From assembly GCF_009801115.1 (NCBI RefSeq), contig NZ_VTOL01000010.1:1-64000 (forward strand): a stretch of DNA of 64,000 nt. Direction: 5' to 3'. Position numbers and translations under genes: made by a program. This document shows positions 43,401 to 51,585 of this stretch, piece after piece. The stretch is from Dyadobacter sp. 3J3. GTDB lineage: Bacteria; Bacteroidota; Bacteroidia; Cytophagales; Spirosomataceae. Each line of letters opens with the position of its first letter. Within the stretch, counting starts at the first letter, position 1. The notes beneath the pieces were generated by a model. The model was given only the letters and a program-made list of their open reading frames with translations. It was not told where the DNA came from and searched no databases.

Positions 43401-44056
43401 TCGTGGGCATTCCAATCTTCCTGATCTACATAATGCGAGTCATTGGAAGCAATAATTTTAACATTATATTTTCTTGCGAAACGAATAAGTACTTCGTTTA
43501 CAATATATTGATCACGAATTTCATGACGCTGCAATTCAACATAAAAATCATCACCAAAAAGATCCAGCCACCATTTAAATTCCTTCTCAGCTTCGGCCTC
43601 ACTTTTTCGGATAATTGTCTTAGGAATAATTGCTCCGATACAGCATGTAGTGGCGATAAGTCCTTTATGATATCTAACAATCAGCTCTTTATCAATACGC
43701 GGATATTTGCCATACATTCCCTCAATAAAGCCAAGAGAACACATTTTGACAAGATTTTTATACCCTATCTCATCTTTTGCCAAAAGCAGCTGATGATGGC
43801 GAACATCCTTTTTTTCTTTTGTAAACTGACGAATATGGCGGTCTTCCACCACATAAAATTCACAGCCAACAATGGGTTTTATACCTTGTTTATTACCCTC
43901 GGCCACAAACTCAAAAACACCAAACATGTTTCCATGATCGGTAATAGCAACGGCCGGCATGTTATCTTCTTTGGCTTTTTTGAAAAGCTTTTTGATATCA
44001 GCAGCACCATCTAGTAAAGAAAACTGAGTGTGGCAGTGTAAGTGGGAAAATTGCAT
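40403..44056 (-). CDS. dnaE: DNA polymerase III alpha subunit
   Basis: Replicative polymerase catalytic subunit, 1217 aa, of the DnaE type. The N-terminal PHP domain opens FSHLHCHTQFSLLDGA and continues with AITDHGNMFG. The palm domain has the catalytic aspartates in SLPDIDTDFDDEGRQ (about 424-438) and a GPGRGSAAGS block just before. The finger and thumb region includes MGKKQIETLNKMKGYF and FNKSHSTCYAFVAYQTAYLK. A helix-hairpin-helix region and OB fold (GGIVTSVIERMSKNGNPFMIFKLEDYRG) are near the C-terminus. The full length is consistent with an intact gene. Confidence 0.97.
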   Translation of the reverse strand: MQFSHLHCHTQFSLLDGAADIKKLFKKAKEDNMPAVAITDHGNMFGVFEFVAEGNKQGIKPIVGCEFYVVEDRHIRQFTKEKKDVRHHQLLLAKDEIGYKNLVKMCSLGFIEGMYGKYPRIDKELIVRYHKGLIATTCCIGAIIPKTIIRKSEAEAEKEFKWWLDLFGDDFYVELQRHEIRDQYIVNEVLIRFARKYNVKIIASNDSHYVDQEDWNAHDILLCINTGDKQSTPSAKDFDDDKGIPKGSRFAFFNDQFYFKKTSEMMQLFNDLPESIDNTNEIVDKIKTLNLNKDILLPNFPIPEEFKTHRLSEMVGNKELTADVLNQWEYLRHITFEGAKFKYGTITAEIEDRLNFELNTIRNMGFPGYFLIVADFIDAGRKMGVFIGPGRGSAAGSVVAYCTGITNIDPIKYDLLFERFLNPDRISLPDIDTDFDDEGRQKVIDYVVKKYGYNQVAQIVTYGTMAAKSAIKDVARVMDLHLSDANMLVKLVPDKPAYNMTLARIFSAPLEGEGSLSKKEGIAPEELDNVKKLRAIIAGNDLQASVLQEARRLEGTVRNTGIHAAGIIIAPSDLTEIIPVSTSKDSNFLITQYQGKIIEDAGVIKMDFLGLRNLTIIKEALRLIKRNHSISIVIDDIPLDDPKVFELFQRGETNAIFQFESDGMKKHMRDLIPDRFEHLIAMNALYRPGPIAYIPNFIRRKNGHEEITYDLPELEEYLADTYGITVYQEQVMLLSQKLGGFTKGQADTLRKAMGKKQIETLNKMKGYFMKGGEEKGLDLKKLEKIWTDWEAFASYAFNKSHSTCYAFVAYQTAYLKAHYTAEYMSAVLTSSLGNIEKITFFMEECKSQGITVLGPDINESDRQFNATSRGEIRFGLAGVKGSGDAAVESIIEERDANGEFKDIFDFITRVNLRTVNKKTLESLAYAGGFDCFEEYHRAQYFTSEPGGDVGTFIERLIRYANNYHAEKSSAQASLFGAFGGNEALMVKPKPADVQPWDDLAKLRYEQEVVGFYISGHPLDTFRLELDNFCNGTLDELLTIHEGERSPRNFGKDISVGGIVTSVIERMSKNGNPFMIFKLEDYRGSIEMLLGGEDCVKFKNYLEVGRFLYIKGKIQNRWKQEDQFEFKISSIQLLTEIRDKMCKKIRVNLTLDQIDAQFIMLLNETFNNNQGPCPVNVTVKDPDSQLEVEMVSRGYRVSPTNELFKTLEGSLGVKFFLN

Positions 44057-44079
44057 ATTTTTTATTTGAAGATTCGCTC

Positions 44080-44109
44080 AATTCTATCATTCACAAATTC
44101 TATCATTCA
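44080..44109. repeat. 14-bp direct repeat between DUF2461 gene and dnaE
   Basis: AATTCTATCATTCA occurs at 44080-44093 and again at 44096-44109, and a shorter remnant (ATCATT) follows. It lies in the short gap upstream of dnaE. It may be a slippage product or a regulatory site. Confidence 0.65.
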
Positions 44110-44113
44110 ATCA

Positions 44114-44803
44114 TTACAACTGAATATCTTCCGCTTCCGGATTAGCATCGTACAATATATAATTCATAAAATCAGTATAAGGTTTCAGCAACTTCATACC
44201 TTTTATAATGGAATCCGCGAAATCCTTTGAAGTCACATCTTTATCTGTGAACCGATGAATAAAGAAAAGTTGTTTTCTTCTCAACAATTCAATTTCCGGA
44301 TGATCTTTCGGGTAACCTTTTGGTGCAGTTTTTAATGATTCACCGGAAATTTCAGGAAAGAATTCGCGAAAAGTTTTATCATGAATAATGCTTTTCAATT
44401 CATCTGCATTATAGTCAACTTCCTGACGATATTTTGCCAATTGTTCTGCCGTTGCGTCCCACATTCCTCCACCCAAAAACGATTGTCCATCCGGTTGGAT
44501 ATGCAGATAATAATCAACTTTGCCCGAACTTCTACCTCCCGGACCTATTCCCGCGCTTAAATCACTTTTATAAGGATCTTTATTTTTTGAAAACCGAACG
44601 TCACGATTGATCCTGAAAATACAATCTTTGACCTGCAAATTTCCTAAATCATGAAATTTACCAAGATCTGTTATTAAAGTACCAACCAGTTTTTCCAGAT
44701 CTGCTTTGGAGTCGTCATATCGTTTTCTGTTTTCCAGAAACCATTCTCTATTGTTATTTTGAACTAAGTCAGTAAGAAATTTCAGTGTTGATGATTGAAG
44801 CAT
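44114..44803 (-). CDS. DUF2461 domain-containing protein
   Basis: A 229-aa protein of the DUF2461/TIGR02453 family, function unknown. The family pattern is clear: TLKFLTDLVQNNNREWFLENRKRYDD (about 6-31), FRINRDVRFSKNKDPYKSDLSAGI (about 63-86), YYLHIQPDGQSFLGGGMW (about 98-115) and APKGYPKDHPEIELLRRKQLFF. There is no signal peptide or membrane segment. A minus-strand TAAATTTG box (complement of 44869-44876) upstream could be its promoter. It is upstream of dnaE on the same strand. Confidence 0.9.
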   Translation of the reverse strand: MLQSSTLKFLTDLVQNNNREWFLENRKRYDDSKADLEKLVGTLITDLGKFHDLGNLQVKDCIFRINRDVRFSKNKDPYKSDLSAGIGPGGRSSGKVDYYLHIQPDGQSFLGGGMWDATAEQLAKYRQEVDYNADELKSIIHDKTFREFFPEISGESLKTAPKGYPKDHPEIELLRRKQLFFIHRFTDKDVTSKDFADSIIKGMKLLKPYTDFMNYILYDANPEAEDIQL

Positions 44804-44958
44804 AAAATATATTCTGAGATAATAATCCGTTTTTCACGTTTTGTAAACCTTAGACAATTTACAAATATCAAATTTACCACGTTTTTCTGAATCAATTTAA
44901 CGAATTTTACAATTCGAAAGAACGAAGTTTCTTTAAAACTCATAATCAACTGAAAATT

Positions 44959-45186
44959 ATGAACGTTCAATTTTTGTCAAATGAAAAGGGTGAGAAGACT
45001 GCCGCTGTAATACCGATTGAATATTGGAACAAGATAAAAAAACAGCTTAAAATTGAAGAGCCTGATTTTTGGAACGGTCTTCCTGATCATGTCAAGGATG
45101 GAATAGAAAAGGCACAAAAGCAATTCTTCGCCGGTGAAACCAAGACAGACGATGAGGTAATGGATAGCTTTAAAAAGTATTTATGA
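44959..45186 (+). CDS. Putative type II antitoxin
   Basis: A 75-aa protein preceding a ParE/RelE-like toxin and overlapping it by 4 nt (ATGA). The N-terminal strand (MNVQFLSNEKGEKTAAVIPIEYWNKI) resembles Phd/YefM-like antitoxin openings in which a short beta segment precedes helices. The acidic C-terminal half (EEPDFWNGLPDHVKDGIEKA) would contact the toxin. I do not recognise an exact family. The call rests mainly on size, charge and its coupling to the toxin gene. Confidence 0.75.
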   Translation: MNVQFLSNEKGEKTAAVIPIEYWNKIKKQLKIEEPDFWNGLPDHVKDGIEKAQKQFFAGETKTDDEVMDSFKKYL

Positions 45187-45470
45187 CATTTACCGTTCGT
45201 TGGACAACAGAAGCTGAAGAGAGCTTCCGTCTTATCATACACTATTTAGAAGAAAATCGATCAGAAAAGCAAACGCAAAAATTTGTAAGGATCGTAAGAA
45301 ATAAAATTCGCAAAATTGCAGATTTCCCTCATATGTTCGAAGCTTCTGCTTCCAATTCTACTATTCGGAAGGGTGTTATTACTAAGCAATGTTTGCTCTT
45401 TTATCAAGTCGAAAATGATGTTGTAGTGCTACTTTATTTTTGGGACAATCGTCGAAAACCACGTTATTAA
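45183..45470 (+). CDS. Type II toxin, RelE/ParE superfamily
   Basis: A 95-aa toxin of the RelE/ParE fold. It begins FTVRWTTEAEESFRLIIHYLEEN, matching the VxWTxxAExxLxxIxxYL pattern of the superfamily. It continues with ADFPHMFEASASNSTIRKGVITKQCLLFYQV and ends in VVLLYFWDNRRKPRY, close to the common family ending. Ribosome-dependent mRNA cleavage or gyrase inhibition are both known in this fold, and the sequence does not decide between them. It is encoded just upstream of trpS on the same strand. Confidence 0.88.
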   Translation: MTFTVRWTTEAEESFRLIIHYLEENRSEKQTQKFVRIVRNKIRKIADFPHMFEASASNSTIRKGVITKQCLLFYQVENDVVVLLYFWDNRRKPRY

Positions 45471-45516
45471 AATCGTGATGTATAATTATTATAATAAGTA
45501 ATTTGTTATTAATTAA

Positions 45517-46494
45517 ATGGCCAGAATTCTTACCGGGATACAAAGTAGCGGACTTCCACATTTGGGAAATCTTTTAGGCGCAATACAGCCTGCTATCGAA
45601 TTATCCAAAAATCCACAAAACGAATCTTTCCTTTTCATAGCGGATCTTCATTCGCTGACTACCCTTAAAAACGGAACCGAACGTGAATTGTACGTTCGGT
45701 CGATTGCATCCACCTGGCTGGCATTTGGGTTTGATACCGACAAAAATGTTTTCTGGAGACAATCCCGGGTTCAGGAGCACGCAGAACTTTCATGGTATCT
45801 TAGCTGCTTCACTCCTTTTCCGATGCTTGCAAATGCGACTTCTTTCAAAGATAAATCTGAGAAACTTGCGGATGTAAATGCAGGATTATTTACTTATCCG
45901 GTTTTGATGGCAGCTGATATTTTACTTTACAACGCCAATATTATTCCTGTTGGAAAAGATCAAAAACAGCATCTGGAGATGGCAAAAGATATTGCTTCGC
46001 GCTTTAATAACCTTGCCGGAGAAGATATTCTGGTTTTGCCCGAACCGCTGATTGACGAACGAATGATGACCATTCCGGGTATAGACGGACAAAAGATGAG
46101 TAAGTCTTACAACAACTATATCAACATTTTTCTACCAGAAAAGGAATTGAAAAATGTTCTTAAAAAGATTGTTTCAGATTCTACTCCGCTTGAAGAACCA
46201 AAAGATCCTGACACGGATATAACGTTCAAAATCTATTCTTTGCTTGCCTCGGAAACGGAAACTGAAACCATGCGCCAGAATTATTTGAACGGAGGATATG
46301 GTTATGGCCACGCTAAACAAGCTCTTTTAGAAATAATTCTTGAAAAATATGCCGAACCGCGCCGTCTCTACAATTATTATATGGAGAACAATGATGAACT
46401 CGAAGGCATCTTGAAAACAGGTGAAGAAAAAGCCCGGATTATTGCCAGAGGAACAATCGAAAAAGTCCGCCGTGTACTCGGTTTTGGTGCATGA
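45517..46494 (+). CDS. trpS: Tryptophanyl-tRNA synthetase
   Basis: Class I aminoacyl-tRNA synthetase that charges tRNA-Trp, 325 aa, the usual compact bacterial size. The HIGH-like motif is GLPHLGNLLGA (about 12-22) and the KMSKS loop is GQKMSKSYNN (about 191-200). Tryptophan-pocket blocks YPVLMAADILLYNANIIPVGKDQKQHLE are intact (about 127-154). Its TGA overlaps the ATG of the PAP2 phosphatase gene by 4 nt, so they are translationally coupled. Confidence 0.97.
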   Translation: MARILTGIQSSGLPHLGNLLGAIQPAIELSKNPQNESFLFIADLHSLTTLKNGTERELYVRSIASTWLAFGFDTDKNVFWRQSRVQEHAELSWYLSCFTPFPMLANATSFKDKSEKLADVNAGLFTYPVLMAADILLYNANIIPVGKDQKQHLEMAKDIASRFNNLAGEDILVLPEPLIDERMMTIPGIDGQKMSKSYNNYINIFLPEKELKNVLKKIVSDSTPLEEPKDPDTDITFKIYSLLASETETETMRQNYLNGGYGYGHAKQALLEIILEKYAEPRRLYNYYMENNDELEGILKTGEEKARIIARGTIEKVRRVLGFGA

Positions 46495-47066
46495 CCCCGG
46501 CAATTCATGACCTTATTCACGAAGATCAACAGCTGTTTCTGTGGTTTAATGGCGAACATTTACCTTGGATAGATTCGCTTATGTACTGGGTGACTTATAA
46601 ATTTACCTGGATTCCGATGTATTTGGTTTTGCTTTTTTTTACGATTAAAACAGAAAAGAAAAAGGCCATTGCAATAATAGTCACCGTTTTAGTGGCAGTA
46701 ATTTTATCAGACAAGGTTGTATCAGGTGTGATGAAACCTTATTTTGAACGCTTTCGGCCTTGTCATGAACCTTTGTTGGCAGGTCTTGTACATAATGTTG
46801 GCGATTGCGGCGGTTTATATGGGTTTGCATCTGCACATGCTGCAACGAGTTTTTCATTGGCAATTGTGTGGTTTCAACTCACAAAAAAGAAGATGCGTCA
46901 TGTAGGCTGGTTGTTTGCCTGGGCGGCTTTGTATTCTTACAGCCGGGTATATGTTGGCGTCCATTATCCTGGTGATATTTTCGTCGGGGCACTGGTTGGC
47001 CTCATCGTCGGCTGGATATGTATTCAACTTTATTTAATATTTTTTAAGAAATACTATCTTAATTAA
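46491..47066 (+). CDS. PAP2-family membrane phosphatase
   Basis: A 191-aa membrane phosphatase of the type 2 phosphatidic acid phosphatase family. The three catalytic motifs are present: KPYFERFRPCH (motif 1, about 79-89), FASAHAAT (motif 2, about 107-114) and SRVYVGVHYPGD (motif 3, about 145-156). Four to five hydrophobic helices surround them. Likely substrates are undecaprenyl pyrophosphate, phosphatidylglycerol phosphate or lipid A phosphates, and the sequence does not decide between these. It overlaps trpS by 4 nt. Confidence 0.92.
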   Translation: MTPAIHDLIHEDQQLFLWFNGEHLPWIDSLMYWVTYKFTWIPMYLVLLFFTIKTEKKKAIAIIVTVLVAVILSDKVVSGVMKPYFERFRPCHEPLLAGLVHNVGDCGGLYGFASAHAATSFSLAIVWFQLTKKKMRHVGWLFAWAALYSYSRVYVGVHYPGDIFVGALVGLIVGWICIQLYLIFFKKYYLN

Positions 47067-47077
47067 TTGATTTTTAT

Positions 47078-47085
47078 TAATTTTG
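47078..47085 (+). promoter_or_regulatory. Putative -7 promoter box for prs
   Basis: TAATTTTG, a match to TAnnTTTG, about 20 nt before the prs ATG. No TTG is found at the standard -33 distance, so it is a half-promoter match only. Confidence 0.33.
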
Positions 47086-47104
47086 CGCAAATTTTAGTTT
47101 GGCC

Positions 47105-48049
47105 ATGGGCTCTTTTAACACAGTAAAAATATTTTCAGGAAGTCAGTCGGAATACCTCGCAAAAGACATCGCAAGGTATTTTGGTAAAGAGCTGGGAGGC
47201 TACACATTGCGTAAGTTCAGCGATGGAGAATTGTCCCCAAGCTTTGAAGAATCAGTGCGCGGCTGTGACGTGTTTTTGATTCAGTCAACCTTTCCACCGG
47301 CGGATAATTTGCTTGAACTACTTCTCATGGTAGATGCAGCACGCAGGGCTTCCGCACATTATGTGACTGTGGTCATTCCTTATTTTGGGTATGCACGTCA
47401 GGACAGAAAGGACAAACCCCGTGTGGCAATAGCTGCAAAAGTGGTTGCCAATTTGTTAACAGCTGTTGGAGTGGATCGCTTAATGACGGTTGATCTTCAC
47501 GCAGGACAAATTCAGGGATTTTTCGATTTACCTGTCGATCACCTGGAAGGGACGTCGATTTTTGTTCCATATATCAAATCACTGGGACTTAAAAATCTTT
47601 TGATCGCTTCACCGGATATGGGTGGCGCGGCAAGAGCCCGTAATTTCGCCAAGTTTCTGAACGTGGACATGATCCTTTGTGATAAACACAGAAAAAGAGC
47701 AAATGAAATTGCCAGTATGCAGGTGATTGGTGAGGTTGAGGGAATGGATGTGGTTTTGGTTGATGACCTTATAGATACTGGTGGAACCTTGTGTAAGGCA
47801 GCTGAAATCATCATGGGTAAAGGCGCCAATTCAGTAAGAGCAATCAGTACGCACCCGATCATGTCGGGTAAGGCGCACGAAAATATTGCAAATTCTGTTC
47901 TAGAGGAATTAATTGTTACAGATACGATCCCTCTTAAGCAACAGAATGACAAAATACGCGTATTGTCAGTTGCAGAGTTATTTGCAAAAGCGATCGGTCG
48001 TATTAGAGATCATGAATCTATTAGTTCTTTGTTTATAAATTATCAGTAA
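47105..48049 (+). CDS. prs: Ribose-phosphate pyrophosphokinase
   Basis: PRPP synthase of about 314 aa, which makes phosphoribosyl pyrophosphate from ribose 5-phosphate and ATP for nucleotide, His and Trp synthesis. Family blocks: KIFSGSQSEYLAKDIARYFG, FSDGELSPSFEESVRGCDVF, the YFGYARQDRKDKPR flexible loop, TVDLHAGQIQGFFD (about 126-139) and the PRPP-binding loop VLVDDLIDTGGTL (about 216-228). An in-frame TTG at 47099 is an alternative start; I chose the ATG six bases later. The L25 gene follows 33 nt later. Confidence 0.96.
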   Translation: MGSFNTVKIFSGSQSEYLAKDIARYFGKELGGYTLRKFSDGELSPSFEESVRGCDVFLIQSTFPPADNLLELLLMVDAARRASAHYVTVVIPYFGYARQDRKDKPRVAIAAKVVANLLTAVGVDRLMTVDLHAGQIQGFFDLPVDHLEGTSIFVPYIKSLGLKNLLIASPDMGGAARARNFAKFLNVDMILCDKHRKRANEIASMQVIGEVEGMDVVLVDDLIDTGGTLCKAAEIIMGKGANSVRAISTHPIMSGKAHENIANSVLEELIVTDTIPLKQQNDKIRVLSVAELFAKAIGRIRDHESISSLFINYQ

Positions 48050-48082
48050 ATTTTATTTTTTTTAACTTTAATAATTATTCTT

Positions 48083-48649
48083 ATGAAAACGCATGAGATT
48101 GTAGGGTTTAGAAGAGCGAATCTCGGCAAGGTGGAAGCTCAGGAGTTACGTGCTCAGGGTTATGTTCCATCTGTGCTGTATGGTGGTACCGAACAAGTGC
48201 ATTTTTACGCACCTGCTATGTTGTTCCGCACATTGCTTTTCACACCGGATGTTTTTAACGTTACCTTGAATATCGAGGGAACTATATATAATGCCATTTT
48301 ACAGGAAAAACAATTCCACCCTGTAAACGATATGTTGTTACATGCGGATTTCCTTCAGATCATTGATGGCAAGGAAATTAAAGTTGATGTACCTGTGAAA
48401 TTGACAGGAGCATCTTCTGGTGTAATGAAAGGTGGTAAAATGAACCAAAAATTGCGTAAATTGCGCGTACAAGGTTTAGCAGACAATATCCCTGATTACG
48501 TTGAAGTTGATGTAACTGAACTTGATCTTGGAAAATCTGTTAAAGTTGGAGCTATCAAGCCTGAAGGATTTGTTATCCTTACATCGATCAGCAATCCAAT
48601 TGCCTCAGTTGAAATCCCTCGTGCACTTCGTGGTACGATCGGTAAATAA
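48083..48649 (+). CDS. rplY: 50S ribosomal protein L25/general stress protein Ctc
   Basis: Ribosomal protein L25 of the long TL5/Ctc type, 188 aa. It binds 5S rRNA in the large subunit. The N-terminal L25 domain (1-90) includes EIVGFRRANLGKVEAQELRAQGYVPSVLYGG and FHPVNDMLLHADFLQI. The C-terminal beta domain (about 95-180) begins DVPVKLTGASSGVMKGG. The prs-rplY order matches the common arrangement in many bacteria. A short hairpin follows the stop. Confidence 0.95.
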   Translation: MKTHEIVGFRRANLGKVEAQELRAQGYVPSVLYGGTEQVHFYAPAMLFRTLLFTPDVFNVTLNIEGTIYNAILQEKQFHPVNDMLLHADFLQIIDGKEIKVDVPVKLTGASSGVMKGGKMNQKLRKLRVQGLADNIPDYVEVDVTELDLGKSVKVGAIKPEGFVILTSISNPIASVEIPRALRGTIGK

Positions 48650-48686
48650 TAAGTATTTTATTTTTCATGGCTAATAGATGCAAACG

Positions 48687-48711
48687 TGCCGACCTTTGGT
48701 CGGCATATTTG
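48687..48711 (+). terminator. Hairpin after rplY
   Basis: TGCCGACC (48687-48694) pairs with GGTCGGCA (48698-48705) around a 3-nt loop and is followed by TATTTGTT. The U-tract is imperfect. Confidence 0.55.
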
Positions 48712-48772
48712 TTATATAGGGTTTTAGTTTTTCACTACATAACATCCGACTCCAGACAACCTGAACATTTTT

Positions 48773-49267
48773 ATGGATAAACTTTTTAATGTAGACTGGC
48801 ACGCCATGTTTATCCCCAGCTTATCGCTGCTGGAAATATTTTTGCGAGGGACCCTCACTTACTGGGTTATCTATCTTTGTATGCGATTATTTCGCAGAGG
48901 CACGGGACAGTTGAGTATAAGTGATTTGCTTCTGATTACAATGATTTCCGATGCCGCTCAAAATGCAATGGCAGGCACTTACAATTCAGTGGTAGAAGGT
49001 GCAGCGTTGATTCTGACATTGCTGTTCTGGGATTTTGCGATTGACTGGATGGGCTATAACAAAGTTATTTTTGGAAAATTTGCAAAGCCGGACCCAGTGC
49101 TATTAATCCGCAATGGCAGACTTTTACATAAAAACATGGAAAAGGAATTGATCGATGAAGACGAATTACTTGCGCTTTTACGTGAAAAAGATGTGGATGA
49201 CTTCACAAAAGTGAAAACCTGTTATCTTGAAGCAACAGGAAATATCAGTGTTATTTTGAAAGAATGA
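48773..49267 (+). CDS. YetF/DUF421-like membrane protein
   Basis: A 164-aa membrane protein of the YetF/DUF421 family. Three N-terminal hydrophobic helices (about 18-36, 50-66, 72-90) are followed by a soluble alpha/beta domain with KPDPVLLIRNGRLLHKNMEKELIDEDELLALLREK, the family signature. YetF-type proteins are implicated in spore and envelope processes in Bacillus, but their role in Bacteroidetes is unknown. It converges on a dehydrogenase gene with only 2 nt between the stop codons. Confidence 0.87.
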   Translation: MDKLFNVDWHAMFIPSLSLLEIFLRGTLTYWVIYLCMRLFRRGTGQLSISDLLLITMISDAAQNAMAGTYNSVVEGAALILTLLFWDFAIDWMGYNKVIFGKFAKPDPVLLIRNGRLLHKNMEKELIDEDELLALLREKDVDDFTKVKTCYLEATGNISVILKE

Positions 49268-49269
49268 TC

Positions 49270-50205
49270 TCAGGTTTCTAACAGCCCTTCTTTAATTTGA
49301 CGAAGCAAAACCTCATTAATCCTTATGTAACTTTCATGCGTCCAGCCACCAATATGAGGAGTAAGCACTACGCGATTGGAATTAATTAAATAATCAAAAA
49401 CGGATTGCTGTTCTTCTGTAAGCGTTTTTAATTTTTCATTTTCTAAAACATCCAGGCAAGCTCCGATTATTTTTCCGGATTTCAAACCTTCTACAACCGC
49501 AGTCAGATTCGCAACTTTCCCTCTTGACAAATTCATCAGGTAAAAAGGCTTGGAAAAACGGTCAATGAAATTTTGATCAACCAGATATTTTGTTTCGTCG
49601 GTAAGCGGAACGTGTAAACTCAATATGTCAGCTTCCTGCATAATTTTTTCCAGAGAAGCTTCTTCTGCAAAGGCATCGCCATAATTATCGCGGTATTTGT
49701 CATAAGCTAAAACCTTGCATCCAAAACCACTCAACCGCTTCGCAGTGGCTCCTCCATTATTTCCATAACCAATAAGCCCAACGGTTTTATTCATCAACTC
49801 CACTCCCCTGTTTCCTTCCCTGTCCCAAATACCGTTGCGAACTTCCTTATCCGCTTTTACAATATTAGCAAGCAATCCCAGAAGCATTCCTAGCATATGC
49901 TCGGCAACAGCATCCCGGTTTCCTTCACCCGCATGAAAAACTTCAATGCCTTTTTCTTTTGCTATATCAAGATCAATCAAATCAAGACCAGCTCCTGCAC
50001 GGGCAATAAAGCGAAGTTTTTTTGCCGGTTGCATTACTTCCAGATCAACAAAAGTTTTACTTCGGATAAATAATCCCTCAAATTCAGGTAACGCACGGAT
50101 AATATCTTCCCTTTTGTATTCGGGATGATAGGCATATTCCCAACCTTCCGCTTTTAACATAGTAAAAAGTGACGGATGCATGGAGTCTGCTATCAGGATT
50201 TTCAT
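49270..50205 (-). CDS. D-isomer-specific 2-hydroxyacid dehydrogenase
   Basis: NAD-dependent 2-hydroxyacid dehydrogenase of about 311 aa, resembling phosphoglycerate dehydrogenase. The nucleotide loop is GLIGYGNNG (about 146-154). The catalytic Arg lies in NLSRGKV, the Glu in LENEK, and the His in LTPHIGGWTHES. There is no C-terminal ACT domain. The substrate could be 3-phosphoglycerate (serine synthesis) or another 2-hydroxyacid; I do not assign SerA. The frame extends 10 codons upstream to 50235, but MKILIADSMH at 50205 is the natural start. Confidence 0.88.
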   Translation of the reverse strand: MKILIADSMHPSLFTMLKAEGWEYAYHPEYKREDIIRALPEFEGLFIRSKTFVDLEVMQPAKKLRFIARAGAGLDLIDLDIAKEKGIEVFHAGEGNRDAVAEHMLGMLLGLLANIVKADKEVRNGIWDREGNRGVELMNKTVGLIGYGNNGGATAKRLSGFGCKVLAYDKYRDNYGDAFAEEASLEKIMQEADILSLHVPLTDETKYLVDQNFIDRFSKPFYLMNLSRGKVANLTAVVEGLKSGKIIGACLDVLENEKLKTLTEEQQSVFDYLINSNRVVLTPHIGGWTHESYIRINEVLLRQIKEGLLET

Positions 50206-50409
50206 AGGAGCACGGGAATTTTTGTAACTTGCCAATTGATTAGTTTTACAAAAGTAATCAGAAATACATACAGTGGATGATATAAAAGCATATTCGATAG
50301 GAAGTTCTATGTTTAAAATCCTTCATTATGAATACAAAATTATTAATATCAGTACCTTGCAAAGTAATTTCAACAAAACAGAAATAACAATCAATACTAT
50401 ATCAAATAA

Positions 50410-51513
50410 ATGAGTGAACTACCAAGTGATAAACCATTAATAGGGATTACGTTAGGAGATTATAACGGGATTGGCCCGGAAGTAATCCTTAAAGCATTGG
50501 AAGGAAATCAGTTAGCCAAGTTATGCACGCCGGTTATATACGGTTCTTTGCGCGTACTGAATCAATATCGCAATCTTTTTGAGATGAAAGACTGGACATT
50601 GCATGGCATACAGCGCCCTGAACAGGCTAACCCTAAATTGACGAACGTTATCACCTGCTGGCATGACCATCAGACAGAAATTCAACCGGGAAAAGTTACT
50701 CCTGAGGCAGGACAAGGTTCTTTATCTTCTTTGAAACGTGCTGTCGAAGATCTTAAAACCGGCAAATTACATGCCGTCGTTACTGGTCCTATCAACAAAG
50801 ACAATATTCAAAGTGCGGAATTTAAATTTCCCGGACATACAGAATTCCTGGCAGAATCTTTTGAAGTTCAGGAAGCTTTAATGTTTATGGTTTCAGGCGA
50901 TCTTCGCGTGGGTGTACTTTCTGGTCATATTCCTGTGAAAGATGTTCCGGCATGGGTAACTACGGAAAAACTGACGGCCAAAATTGAACAAATGTTATAT
51001 TCATTGAAAAATGATTTTGGCATAAAAAAACCAAGATTGGCTGTTTTGGGGTTAAATCCTCACGCAGGTGAAAACGGTTTGCTGGGCAGTGAAGAAATTG
51101 ATACGATTATTCCTGTTCTCAAAAACTTCCGTGAAAAGGGGAATCTTGTCGTGGGACCTTTCCCGGCAGATGGCTTTTTCGCCGCCGGAACTTACAAACA
51201 ATATGATGCCGTACTAGCCATGTACCATGACCAGGGTTTGATACCATTCAAAACTCTGGCATTCAATGAAGGTGTAAATTTCACTGCGGGATTGTCTGCT
51301 GTAAGAACTTCACCTGACCACGGAACTGCGTATAACATTGCCGGGAAAAATCAGGCAGAACCTGGTTCATTATTACAAGCTATTTATCTGGCCTGTGATG
51401 TGGCAAAATACAGAACATCCAGTCAGGAGATCGATAAAAATGCACTGATTACAAAACCACAGCAGTCTGAAAGCCAGCATCCGGCAAAATCAGGAAAACA
51501 AAGACAAAACTGA
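50410..51513 (+). CDS. pdxA: 4-hydroxythreonine-4-phosphate dehydrogenase
   Basis: PdxA of 367 aa acts in the deoxyxylulose-5-phosphate-dependent route to pyridoxal phosphate, oxidising 4-phosphohydroxy-L-threonine. Blocks: IGITLGDYNGIGPEVILKAL (about 11-30), TGPINKDNIQ, FPGHTEFLAESF with metal-binding His (about 138-149), GHIPVKDVP, LGLNPHAGENGLLG (about 213-226) and AMYHDQGLIPFKTLAF. A hydrophilic tail of about 25 residues (SESQHPAKSGKQRQN end) extends beyond the typical C-terminus. It is followed 72 nt later by yicC. Confidence 0.95.
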   Translation: MSELPSDKPLIGITLGDYNGIGPEVILKALEGNQLAKLCTPVIYGSLRVLNQYRNLFEMKDWTLHGIQRPEQANPKLTNVITCWHDHQTEIQPGKVTPEAGQGSLSSLKRAVEDLKTGKLHAVVTGPINKDNIQSAEFKFPGHTEFLAESFEVQEALMFMVSGDLRVGVLSGHIPVKDVPAWVTTEKLTAKIEQMLYSLKNDFGIKKPRLAVLGLNPHAGENGLLGSEEIDTIIPVLKNFREKGNLVVGPFPADGFFAAGTYKQYDAVLAMYHDQGLIPFKTLAFNEGVNFTAGLSAVRTSPDHGTAYNIAGKNQAEPGSLLQAIYLACDVAKYRTSSQEIDKNALITKPQQSESQHPAKSGKQRQN

Positions 51514-51585
51514 TGTAAGTAAAACAGCCCGGTTTTCCGTGGTCGCTTTCATCATTTAACTTTTAATTTAATTAAAGACCCCTAC

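Noticed and set aside
43403..44014. 203-codon open frame on the plus strand
   Set aside because: Antisense to the PHP domain of dnaE; no signature or plausible start context.
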